The notes beneath the pieces are model-generated. The model saw only the letters and a list, made by a program, of their open reading frames with translations. It was not told where the DNA came from and searched no databases. Shown here piece after piece: positions 19,289-29,683 of a stretch of 64,000 bases of DNA; position 1 is the first letter of the stretch; every line of letters starts with the position of its first letter. Location of the stretch: NCBI RefSeq assembly GCF_000149955.1, contig NC_030986.1, positions 5,249,624-5,313,623 on the forward strand, given 5' to 3'. This DNA is from Fusarium oxysporum f. sp. lycopersici 4287. Lineage: Eukaryota > Ascomycota > Sordariomycetes > Hypocreales > Nectriaceae. Position numbers and translations under genes: made by a program.

Positions 19289-21098
19289 CTAAGTACGCAG
19301 GAATGTCTTGAACACTTGCGAGTTGGTGCAGTCTTCATAGGGGTATCCGATCTTGCGCAAAAATGACTCCAGCTCAGGAACCTCGTCGTCAGGACATAAG
19401 ATGCCAGTAACAATCTTACCCACATCACCGCCGTAGTTGCGGTACTGGAACAGGCTGATGTTGAACTTGGGTCGAAGTGTCACGAGGAACTTCTCGAGGG
19501 CTCCAGGTCTCTCGGGGAAGGTGAACATGTATAGTCGCTCGTTGGGAACACCGGATCGACCGCCGACGAGGTATCGAATGTGACTCTTTGCAAGCTCATC
19601 TTGTGATAGATCGGTTACGTTCATGTTGTTGGATTGGATGCGGTCCATGAGAGAGCGGAGTTCCTCTGATCGCTGGTGGGCGGGAGCGGTCAGGGACACA
19701 CCAATGAGGATGTTGGCGACTTCGTCTGTCGAGTATCGGTAGGTAAACTCGGTAACGGCATGGGGCATGATGTTGTTGATGAGCTCGGAGAATGCTCCAG
19801 GTTGTTCGGGAATCTGCACCGCAAGCAAAGCCTCCTTACCCTCACCCATGGTAGCACGCTCAGCGACGAATCTCAGACGGTCAAAGTTCATGTTGGCGCC
19901 TGATGTGACGGCAATGAGGTTTCGCTTCGAGTCGTTTGAGGGGTTCTGGGAGACGTATTTCTTGAGACCGGCGATGGAGAGGGCTCCAGCGGGCTCAAGG
20001 CCAGATCGGGTGTCGTCGTACATGTCCTTGATAGCGGCGCAGATCTCGTCGGTCGTCACTTCAACAACGTCGTCGATAACCTCCTTGCAGATGCGGAATG
20101 TCTCTTCTCCAGGAATCTTGACGGCAGCACCATCTGCGAACAGGCCCACCTCCTTGAGCAATACCCGCTCTCCCGCCTTCAACGACTGCGCCATGGCGTT
20201 GGCGTCGTGGGCTTCAACACCGATGATCTTGACGTGAGGAGCCATGCGCTTGACATACAGACCAATTCCGGCAATGAGACCACCACCGCCGACACCGCAG
20301 AAGATAGCCTCCACCTTGGCCATGTTAACCTGGCCAAACAATTCATTTCCAATGGTTCCCTGACCAGCGATAACGTAGGGATCGTCGAAGGGAGGGATGT
20401 TGATAAGACCATCTTGCACCTCTCTTCTCGCGCACTCCTCCTTGGCCGCATCGAAATCAGCGCCATGCAACACAACATGGCCGCCCAAACGAGCAACATT
20501 CAAGTGCTTGATACTAGGAGTCGCTTCAGGCATGACAATGGTCGCAGGGATCTTGAGCTTACGTGCCGAAAAAGCGACACCCTGGGCGTGGTTACCGGCA
20601 GAACAGCACACAACACCCTTCCAGCTCTTCTTTGGGTCGAGATGGGCCATCTTGTTGTAAGCGCCGCGCAGCTTGAAGCTGAATACGGGTTGCTCGTCTT
20701 CACGCTTGAGGAGGACATTGCATTCGAGTCGGTTGCTGAGGTTGATAGCGTGTGTGAGGGGAGTGACCTTGCAGGCCTCGTAGACTCGGGATGTGGCGCT
20801 GGCGATAAGACGAAGGTACTGAGACTGTCAGCTTCGCAATTGAGATTCGTTGACGCGATACTACACTCACATCTGGGTATCCTGTAGGAAGGAGATACTC
20901 GTCAGGCACAATCTCCTTAATACGCGCCCGCTTCTCCTCAGACGGTGTAGACGGATTGACGCTGTACTCTGTCAACGCCATTCCGGTCATCGGCGTGTGC
21001 GGCCGAGAATGAGAGTCGCCGTTTGTGCCATTGGTAGTGCCGTTCACGGCGCCGTTCGCAGGCACCGCAACGATGGGATCGTGAGCTGAAGGCATCAT
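19289..21098 (-). CDS. ILV1: Threonine dehydratase (biosynthetic, isoleucine pathway)
   Basis: PLP enzyme that deaminates threonine to 2-oxobutyrate, the first committed step to isoleucine. Two exons (21098-20871 and 20818-19289, intron GTGAGT...TCTCAG of 52 nt) encode 585 residues, close to yeast Ilv1 at 576. Seen in the sequence are the PLP lysine in SFKLRGA (about Lys125), the NHAQGVA stretch, the Gly-rich phosphate loop GVGGGGLIAG, and two C-terminal ACT-like regulatory repeats, in yeast the site of isoleucine feedback. The first 75 residues are low-complexity and rich in Asn, Gly, Thr and Pro, without the Arg-rich amphipathic helix expected of a mitochondrial presequence. That suggests either an unrecognised upstream exon or a non-mitochondrial form. 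A TGAGTCA site lies 134 nt upstream of the start. Confidence 0.92.
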
Positions 21099-21231
21099 AA
21101 GGGAATGTGTGAAGAGAATATGTGAAAAAAAGGAACAAAGGTTGGAGTGAGGAAAAGGTAAATAGTATTTAGTCCTTCTTCTCTAGTCACCGCCGAACGA
21201 CCGGACCTGAATTTTTGTTGAACACCAGCTG

Positions 21232-21238
21232 TGAGTCA
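21232..21238. promoter_or_regulatory. Perfect TGAGTCA (Gcn4/CPC-1-type) site upstream of ILV1
   Basis: TGAGTCA, the reverse complement of TGACTCA, lies 134-140 nt before the ILV1 ATG at 21098. Cross-pathway control of amino-acid genes through this site is established in yeast and Neurospora. Confidence 0.65.
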
Positions 21239-21761
21239 ATTGGCACAGGGGTGACGTAGAATTGTGGGGTGCTCACAGCGAGATAAGAAGTATATGGCGG
21301 GTGCGGATGTTGCTTGGGCGGACTCACCGAGTCCGTTGGAGGCCGATCTAACGCCGATTGTCGTGCCATGCTCTACAGTGAAATTGCTCAGAATTGAGCA
21401 GGTAAAATGGACAATGGCCTGATTTATTGAAGTTAGAGACGTCAGATAGAAGAGCCACTTGTAAAGACCCTGAAATACCGCGTACAATTCAGGGAATGTG
21501 TATCCCCAATGGAGGGGCTAGAAAACAGCCCATGGGGTTCGACATCGGAGGTTGTACCTGTTCCACCACCAACCACAGCTCTTGTATTTGTCCCTATTTC
21601 AGGGCGTGCCCTGCGTGTTAGTGAAAGGGCGCTTTGGACAATGCGATGGCCTTATAATGCGAAAAGTCGTTTATTTATCGTATTTTATATGTATCGGATA
21701 TCGTTCTAATCATGATGTTCATATTCCAACCCCAACTCCTAAAGCATTCCCTCCCATACTG
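21239..21761. other. Intergenic upstream of ILV1
   Basis: Remaining ILV1 upstream region and the 3' end of the next minus-strand gene. No further feature was recognised. Confidence 0.4.
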
Positions 21762-22241
21762 TTACTTCCTCACCACATCGTCGTATGCAGGCGGTGCGTC
21801 CTTTTCGACATGTTGTTGGTTCATGGCATCCAGCTCATAGACACCATTGTTTGGCTCCTCATGAAACTCCCTTGTCTCATGAACATTCTGACTTGAGCTG
21901 CGACCAATCATGCCAACCTTCTTTGCTCCTGACTTGACCATGGCAACACCCGCTTGGCGTCTCTCGGCTCGTTGATAATCCCTCTCTGCTCGCTGTTCGG
22001 CTCGGAGTTGCATACGTTCAGCACGTTGCATCTTTTTCTGATATCGACGCTCCGTCTTGCGTTGGTGACATGAAGATCGACCACTGTTAATGGCCATATA
22101 GTCGGGGTTGGGACCAATGAGTTGAGGTTGTTGGACGAGATAGGCTTGTTGCTTTCGACTTCCGCAGCATCCAGTTGAGCGAGGCTGTTTGGAGTCTGTG
22201 GCGCTCATAATAGCGCAGATTGCAAGACCGATGAGACCCAT
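21762..22241 (-). CDS. Small basic protein with C-terminal PPxY motif, unknown function
   Basis: Unrecognised protein of 159 residues if it starts at the ATG at 22241. The frame extends to an ATG at 22382, but the added 47 residues are Arg/Lys/Thr-rich and look like translated leader. The preferred start gives a short hydrophobic N-terminus (MGLIGLAICAIMSA), a CC pair, then a highly charged helical region with repeated RAERxxxRAE units (about residues 70-100). Near the end is APPAYDD, a PPxY motif of the kind bound by WW domains of Rsp5/Nedd4-type ubiquitin ligases. A membrane-peripheral adaptor is conceivable but not shown. Confidence 0.55.
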   Translation of the reverse strand: MGLIGLAICAIMSATDSKQPRSTGCCGSRKQQAYLVQQPQLIGPNPDYMAINSGRSSCHQRKTERRYQKKMQRAERMQLRAEQRAERDYQRAERRQAGVAMVKSGAKKVGMIGRSSSQNVHETREFHEEPNNGVYELDAMNQQHVEKDAPPAYDDVVRK

Positions 22242-22863
22242 GATGAGTGTAATTGAGGATAAAGAGTATTGTGTGATTAAGTGTTTCGTTTGATTGTAAA
22301 GTCTGTGATGTAGGGTAGTTGTCTTGAATGTATTAGATGTCTGTTTGATGATGAGAAGATTCTTTCTCCTACGACGAACCATGGCTTCTTATAACTTTAA
22401 GATATTGCTCCCTCTCAATTGAAGCCATTCCCGAATTGTAGATTCATTCGAAATTCCACGGCGCAGCTTCTAATGCGAATGCGCAGCCACCGCTGACGTA
22501 CTAGCAGATCGAATGAATATCCAAACAAGGCTTAGCGTCATCTTCGTGATGGTTGTCACAACCAATCTGGTGTCGCCTATCTGCTGCATAGTATTCGCAC
22601 TCGCTTCTGGGAAGCCGATTTGCCGTTTTCCTCAATCGGAATGCGACCATGTTAGCTTCATGTTCTATCACTTTGCTCGTGTATCATGACATAGGATGAT
22701 CTCGATGCACGAGATTTCAGATCGGAGAAGGGCATTGATCACTCATCATCCAGAGGTACTCTGAAAGGTTACGAACGCAAATACGTTCAGATCGTCATCG
22801 TTCTATCGCAGTCTATGCAGTCTACTCTATAAACGCATTTTATCAGTCATAAACATGAAATCG
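22242..22863. other. Intergenic between small PPxY gene and GH76 gene
   Basis: Promoter of the PPxY gene and 3' region of the GH76 gene, both on minus. Nothing else is recognisable. Confidence 0.4.
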
Positions 22864-24769
22864 TCATTGTTCAAATGATTGAGAAAGCTCCCAATATGCT
22901 CTAAGCAGCGCAATTCCTCCAACCTGTGTCTCAACAGTCCGCCCCCGGCCCCGTTCATTGGGATCCTGTCCCTTCATCTTCACCTCTCGAGGTGAATGTC
23001 TTCCGTCGCGAGGTACAAGGTCCTCCCCAACACTGTCCATAATATGCTGGTCAGACTTCGGCCCTGAAGGTGACCAGTGTCCTGTACCTGGAGTCCATCG
23101 GTGAAGTCCACCCCAAGTCTCGTCATCAGGCGTTCCTTGGTTGCGGTAGTCGGTTGCGTTCTCTGCGGCGTGGTCGATACCGTCGGTATCCAGTGTTGGG
23201 AGAGCACCATAGATGCCAGCTCCCCACCACATGCCAAAAAGGCCATCGTCATTGCGAGTCTTCATAGCTGCATGGGCGTTATGTTTGACCCAGCCCAAGT
23301 ATGACTGGCATGCATCTGCGTGAATGCCTTTCACACGTCGGTATCCCCGGGGATCGATTGTTCTGCCCTGCTTGGCGACTAGAAGTTCAAGAGGACTACA
23401 GAATGCTGTGAAGTGATGGAAGAAGATGCCCTTGAAAGTCTGGCCGTCCTGGGAGCAGGTGCTACTAGCATCGCACTGTTCTTCCAGGATACCTCCTCGG
23501 CCAAGTCCATACCATAGAGGTAACTGACCGGGACCCAAGTGTTTCAGATCATCGACAGGCTTGTTCTCCTTCAGATTCCATCCTGTAGCTCTGATGACGG
23601 ACTGGATCAGACGATGCCCATCTTCCAGATACGATGCGCTTCCACTGACAGACCACAGACCTCGTTGGCCTGTCAGCAAGACACCTTGGTTATACGTGTA
23701 CACCATCTCGTCTCGAAGATCGCAATTCGTGTTACCGGGCTTGGTGCTATCGATGTGATATCCATCCACAAATAGGCCCAGGGAGTTGGTCATGTTGACA
23801 TCGATGAGCCACTTGTACCCTCGCATGGCGGCCTCCAGATGTGCAGGGTCGTTACCCGGGAATGCAGCACTGTTTAGCCATGGTGCAGTGAAGTTGTCGC
23901 CAGGAAAGTGCTCATACATGGAGATCGAGGCGGCCACCCATAGCTCATTCGTGATGGCGTTTTTGTATGGGTTCAAGCGAGGATTCCAGACCATGCCTCC
24001 ATTGCAGAACTTTGTCTCCCACCCGTGAGTTGCCAGGTTCCAGAAGATGCGAGAGCGGTGCGCAAAAGATGAGAACCAGTTGTAGCCCTGCCATGGCATA
24101 GATTCGATGACTTCCCTTAAATTACTTCTCTCAGAAACTCCCCCGGATTTTATCTTGGGGTAGTGAAGATCAGCGTGAGTTCTCACGAATTTGATGGCCT
24201 CGATCCAGCCAAGAGCGACCCATAATATGTCGTCGTAAGCCTGCATCAAATGTCAATAAGATAAAAAGCTTGGTTCCTCATAGGAGTCGACTTACCTGGC
24301 CTCTGATTGACAGCACATCTTGTCCAAAGTACGAACCCACAAGCTGCGCATAGAAAGTCGCGATGATGTTCTCTTTCACCCTCCAATCATCAATACCAGC
24401 AAGGTCGATCGAATCGATAGCCTTGGACAGAGTGGTGAGCATTCCAGCCACGACTGTTCCTGCAACAGCAGCAGTCCAGTCTATAGCAGATGGCCATGTT
24501 GCGTAATCCGGTTCAAAGAAGTGGTCTTGAAGAGCTGAAAGAGCACTGAGCGCATCCTCAAGAATCTGAGTGTTTGCTGGTGTAGTATCAGAGGGCTTCG
24601 AAGAGAAAGTCAAAAATGTTTCAGGAAGAGGACGGCAGTTGGTTGGTGGTTCGTTATAGAGAACGGGGCAGTACTCTTTGTGAGCGCCCTCACGGCTGGG
24701 TGCAGCTGATATGGGCTGGACGATAGTGAGCAAGCTAGCGATACCAGCGATGATTCTAAGCCAGGCCAT
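22864..24769 (-). CDS. Secreted glycoside hydrolase family 76 (alpha-1,6-mannanase-like) protein
   Basis: Two exons (24769-24296 and 24240-22864, 55-nt intron) encode 616 residues. Residues 1-22 form a clear signal peptide (hydrophobic core, then SAAPS). The GH76 hallmark is AYDDILWVALGW with the paired catalytic-type Asp161-Asp162 directly after the splice junction, preceded by helical (alpha/alpha) barrel sequence and followed by WNLATHGWETKFCNGGMVW and NELWVAASISMYEH, the usual conserved blocks. Family members act on alpha-1,6-mannan of fungal or bacterial origin. The Dcw1/Dfg5 subgroup remodels the fungal wall, but those are about 450 residues and GPI-anchored. Here no hydrophobic C-terminal anchor signal is present, so a freely secreted enzyme is inferred. 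Confidence 0.88.
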
Positions 24770-26068
24770 AGCAGCTACAATAGGCGGTTCTAGTACCTAA
24801 AACCAAGATTTTGAGTTGTGTCTGCGATAGATGAAGAAAAAAAAGTCCTCCGATCAAGCCTCGTAATGCTCATAGAATAGAGTTGCCCATCTCATGAATT
24901 GTGGCTATGCGATTTCGGAGTATATCAAGGAATGAGATAAGCTATGTGCAGAAAGGCCAATGCAGTCTCCCAAGGAGAAGGAAGAACCGAGTGAAATATG
25001 TGTACGAGAAAAGAAAGAAGAAAAAAGACGCAGGAACTCGAGACGATGTCAAGTCAAGATCAAAGTTATCTCTATCAGACAGAGACTGACACTGACGGTG
25101 CAACACAACGGACGATCTGCCCCACCACGAAACGAATCGAGCAGGTCACAAGATTCTAGAACGATTTTAAATGACTAGAGGCTGAAGAGACGGTGAGAAA
25201 GGAAGGATTGAGGCTAATTGACAGGATATCACTCATATCTTGACTCTGAGTTTGCTCGGCTTTGATCATGATCAGTCAACTTCTTGTTGAATAAGTGTGT
25301 ATCACTTCTCATGATGCAAGATAAGAGTTCGATGCGCAATTACACTGCCACAGAAAATACTACCATACGAAGAAGCAAGAACCCGATGACAAGGTTGAGT
25401 AGAATTACTGAATTGTCAAATATCGATAATTTCAAGCTGGTTGTAGGCAATCTTCAAATTTTTACTCATATCAAACTCTAGGTTAACCTCATGCAACAAA
25501 ACGTCCTGTAACCTAAAACTTGACGCGCTGTGCACCTGCAGCATCGTTAACCCAAAACGGCCCCGCGATGGAAGACAGGGCTTTCGTTCGACAGTTGGGT
25601 TCATCCAATCACATAACGCGCTGATTGCCTTAGCGGCTCTAACAGCGTGAATCCCAACCTCGAGTGGCTGGTATCAGTTGCGGGAGTGGGTCTCGGGGCG
25701 CTTTGTTTACTTTCGCCCAAAAACAGTCAAGACCCCGGCCTCTTGTTTCCTGACTCTAAACACAGCTTCATAGGTACTTCTACCTCAGCAGGCCTCTCTT
25801 TCTCTCCACCAAAACATTGTCACTTTTCTATTCCTACATCTTCATATTGGGCATCTTCTCTTCTTCACGTCGCGTTCTGCCTAACAGATGTATCCCACAT
25901 ACAAGTCGACATAGCATTGACTTCTTCCCAAACCCCTGACCAAACGAACACGCCGTTTTCCCATAGCTATACGCGCCACGGGTGCTATAGCATCCTCGCC
26001 TAACATCATCTAATTTCCAAGCTCTTCACCAAATACAAATACACGCCCACAGCGTGTGAGAAGGAGCT
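24770..26068. other. Divergent promoter region between GH76 and Cep57-like genes
   Basis: 1.3 kb between two divergently transcribed genes. It contains purine-rich GAAA/AAGA tracts near 25000-25030 and a pyrimidine-rich leader before 26069. No coding frame with recognisable content is present. Confidence 0.5.
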
Positions 26069-29000
26069 ATGGAGGTCGACGCCGCAAGCAGATATCGATC
26101 CCGCATTCTTAGAGAAATGAAAGCAAACCGCGACAATCCTTTCAACTCACCACCCTCATCAACTGGTTCACACGGCACCGTCAGCCCTACGCTATCTTCA
26201 GTCTTCTCCGACCCAGACGGCGAGTCCACAAGAAGACTTAACGAGGATATTGCTCGCGTCACTGCGCCTCGCAACCTCCCCGTCAATTGGGAGGCTGCCC
26301 ATCGCAAGTGGCCTGAGTTCTTTGGCATGCCCAAGACCCGCGAGGTGCCTGTCTATGACGATAACACTGACACTCGGCCTATGAGTGCTGAGTCCAAGGA
26401 GAACAAGCCTCCTGCCTCTGGAATCAAGTTCGCCATCGACGATATCACACAAGACACCTGGCAAGGTTCCGCTAGAACGCGTGCTGAGATGCAGCCTCGC
26501 GTCGATAACGAGTCCGACCTGTCTTCGATCCTCTCCAAGTCTCCTAACCGAGCCCTTTCTTACCACTCTTGGAACAAGAACGCACACAACCCTAGCCCAT
26601 TGTCCAAGGTCCACAACCGAACCTCATCCGAATCAATGGCCGCACAAAAACAACAACGGCGAGAGACCATCTCCGAGGCATTTGACCGCCTACGCAGCAG
26701 TGCAAAGAGCCCCGAGCTCCGAGATCAAAATCAGCAAAACAAGTCTTCACCACAAATGTCTTCAGCCAAGTCCAGCTTGACCGCTGTTCCTCCTTCACCC
26801 GCCTCCATTGCCAGCCCTGCACACAACGAAAGCAACGCTCGCTCTTTCTTCATGCCTGACATCTCACATCTTGGTGACTTTGTCGATGGCACTCTTCGAT
26901 TCAGTGGCTCAATGCGGAATGGTGTTCCCATTTTCGTCAAGAATGGCAGAGTTCATGACCGTTATGAGAAGCCATCACTTTTGGCCCATGCCGAAGTTGA
27001 TGAAGTTGAGGTGCCAGAAGATGAAGAGAAGATTTTTGTTTCGATGGATATGATCCGCGAAGAAATCATCTCTCTCCAAGAGCACTATGATAAGGTTCAC
27101 GAGTATGCCGAGAACCTGCAGCAACAGGTTGAGCAATTGGAGGCTCAACTCAAGTCACGAAAGTCGTATGACGATGACTATGATTCTGCTGGGGCCAACG
27201 AGAAACTGATGGCTCAAAAGAACCGTAAGTCCCTGATCATGGTATTCTAAGCGCGCTACTGACTCATTCTAGGTCTGGAAGTTGAGGTTTCCACTCTCCA
27301 ATCTCGCTTGGAGCAAGCCTCGCGCAAGATCAGCTTGAATGAGATTGAAAACGACTCTTTGGCTCAAGAAAGGGACCGCGCAGTGAGGAAGCTACAGGAG
27401 GCTTGTGAGGATATCAACAAGCTCACTCGCAAGCTGAGCACGAAACAGAAGGAATTGGAAACAACACACAAGCAGCTCGAGTCGACGGAGCAAATTCGTA
27501 ACGAGAACGACACCCTCCGACGAGATCTCATGTCTCTGAAACACGGCCGTGATTCGTTGAACCTTGAGAACAAGTCCCTCTCTGCTGCCAATGATACTCT
27601 ACGAAAGGAGCATGAGACTATGAAAGAGGAAATTGAGTCCCTGCGATCCGACAACAACACAGTCAGACGTGAAAACCAGTCCTTGATTGGCGAGAACCGT
27701 TCACTACGAACCACAAACAAGACTCTCACGGATGAGAACGAGGAGCTCCGCGAAAACCTTGACGGACTTCAACATGAGCTTGACGCAGCGAGGGAAGAGG
27801 TTGAAGCGCTTCAACAAGAACTCCAGAATGTGTCTCAGGAGAAGTCTACGCTTGGCGAGGATAACGCAAGCCTGGTGCGACACAACGAAAAGTACTTTGA
27901 GGAGAACAAGGTTCTTCGACGTGAGAATTCGGGCTTTGAGCGAAGCATTCATGATCTTCACGACGAGAACGTGAAACTCAAGGATGAGGTTGACTTCCTC
28001 AAGCAGCAGTTGGAGTCTTTCCGCCCAGTGCCCAAGGAGGACTTTTCTGCCCGTCTCGATGATGAGACAGAGGAGAACATGACATCGGCCTTCTTCATTC
28101 CTGATATCACCATCAACAGCAACACTGGCGACGTTGATACTGCCGAGAACGCCCAAGCTACTGAGACCAAGGAGATTACCGAGCCAATCGAGGATAGCGG
28201 CAGATTGCCAACAATTCCTGATCTCACCGAAGAGGAGACGCGTACACATACTAAGCGTGACATCACGTCCCAAAGCGAGACCAGGCATTCTCAGAGCAAG
28301 AGCAAGACTTCCAAGTCTGGCAATCAACAAAAGGTTGCTTTCTCGATCCCTGGTAAGTCTTCTAAGAAGAGCAGCTCCAATGTCGCAAACCAGGGCAGCA
28401 AACGACGAACCACTTCCGATTCCAAGAGACGTAGCTCTATGAAGGGCATTGCAACATATGATATGGACACGCTGGAGGATAACGATGAGACTACTGGTCT
28501 TCAATCAGTTGAGAATGCCACACAGGACAATTCGACCCAGCTGAGCGTCGTGCCTAAGGCGCGTAAGGAGGCCAAGAGTACTGGGCAGAAGGAATCGAAT
28601 ACTCAGAATACTACGGTGCAGAGTCAGAGGTCGCAGCACACTCGATCCCACTCCCGATCGTTACGCAAGCAGATTACAACCGACATCACCTCTGCTAGCG
28701 TCAAGAGCGTTGACAAGGATACGTGCCCTGTCCTCTCCAGTGATGCCAAGAGGGTGCTTGATGACCTGTGCGAGCATGAATGCCGTAACTGCACTGTCTG
28801 CAGCCGAATCACATCTCACCGTAACATCTTCACTTCCGCCGATATCGCCGCCGGCAAGAAGCGTGTTACTGTGCCACGACCAGTCCCTGTCACCGATCGT
28901 GACTTGTCAGTAGACGACCCTACCATGCGGCCTACTCAGCACCCTGGCCATGCTCTTGCTGTAGTTATCAAGGGCTTGGAGGATGAATCTCATCACCTCC

Positions 29001-29287
29001 AGCTTGAGCTCACCCGCATTCAGGCGCAGTACAATGGCCGCGATAAAGCCTTGGGTCGCCGTGAGCGTCTCAACCTTGCTGAGACCATTCGTACAACTCT
29101 CAAGCGACTTGAGGCAAAGAACGATCAGATCTACAGCCTCTATGATGTTCTTGAGGGTCAGAAGGCCGCCGGCCAGGCTATGTCAGAGGAGGAGATTGAG
29201 ATGACTGTTCTAAACATCACAGGCATGACTGTCCGTGATGTAACTAGTAACAGTGAACTTACCTGGGAGGGTGTTCCTGAGTTATAA
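26069..29287 (+). CDS. Spindle-pole-body protein of the Cep57/Ppc89 type
   Basis: Two exons (26069-27224, 27273-29287, 48-nt intron) give 1056 residues. The N-terminal third is disordered with a conserved fungal block (NLPVNWEAAHRKWPEFFG). A long coiled coil runs from about residue 320 to 650 (heptads with repeated ENxxLRRE units). The C-terminus (about 890-1030) has a Cys/His knot (CEHECRNCTVC) and a helical block (HPGHALAVVIKGLEDESHH) that reads as a Cep57 microtubule-binding-like domain. Fungal proteins of this build sit at the spindle pole body and anchor microtubule nucleation. Assignment rests on motif memory. No budding-yeast orthologue name is proposed. Confidence 0.8.
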
Positions 29288-29683
29288 ACAATTGTTGGCA
29301 TGATGTGAAGCGTTTTGGGGGTTGCAGAATTTGAGATCAATCATGGAAAAAGGCGTTTTTGGCCAAGCAAAGGACTTTGTGATCAGAGGTATCGACCATC
29401 GCGGGTTAGATGGCATTACTCGGGGAGTTTGGAATTATTAGGGCCTTTCGATCAGTGTATTGTGGTTTTTTGTACAAACATGTATGACTCGCTAGTCTTT
29501 GGCGAGAATGACTATGAAAGCATCTTTGAGTTGAATCACTTATATCCCATTGCGCACTTGTTTGATCTATCTTTTCGCAGCCACAGTGAAGTTGAACAGA
29601 AAAGGTATCCTCGATTCAGGTCTTTAACAAGAAATTACATCCGTTTTTTGCACACCATCCCAGAAAAAAACAAGTACTTATAT
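29288..29683. other. Convergent 3' region
   Basis: Shared 3' flank of the Cep57-like (plus) and NOC2 (minus) genes, presumably both untranslated regions. Nothing else is seen. Confidence 0.5.

Noticed and set aside
21762..22241. N-myristoylation of the MGLIGLAI start
   Set aside because: No Ser/Thr at position 6, so the consensus is not met.
27704..28504. 266-codon antisense frame in the Cep57-like gene
   Set aside because: Shadow of the coiled-coil coding strand; leucine-rich by complement of Glu/Lys codons.
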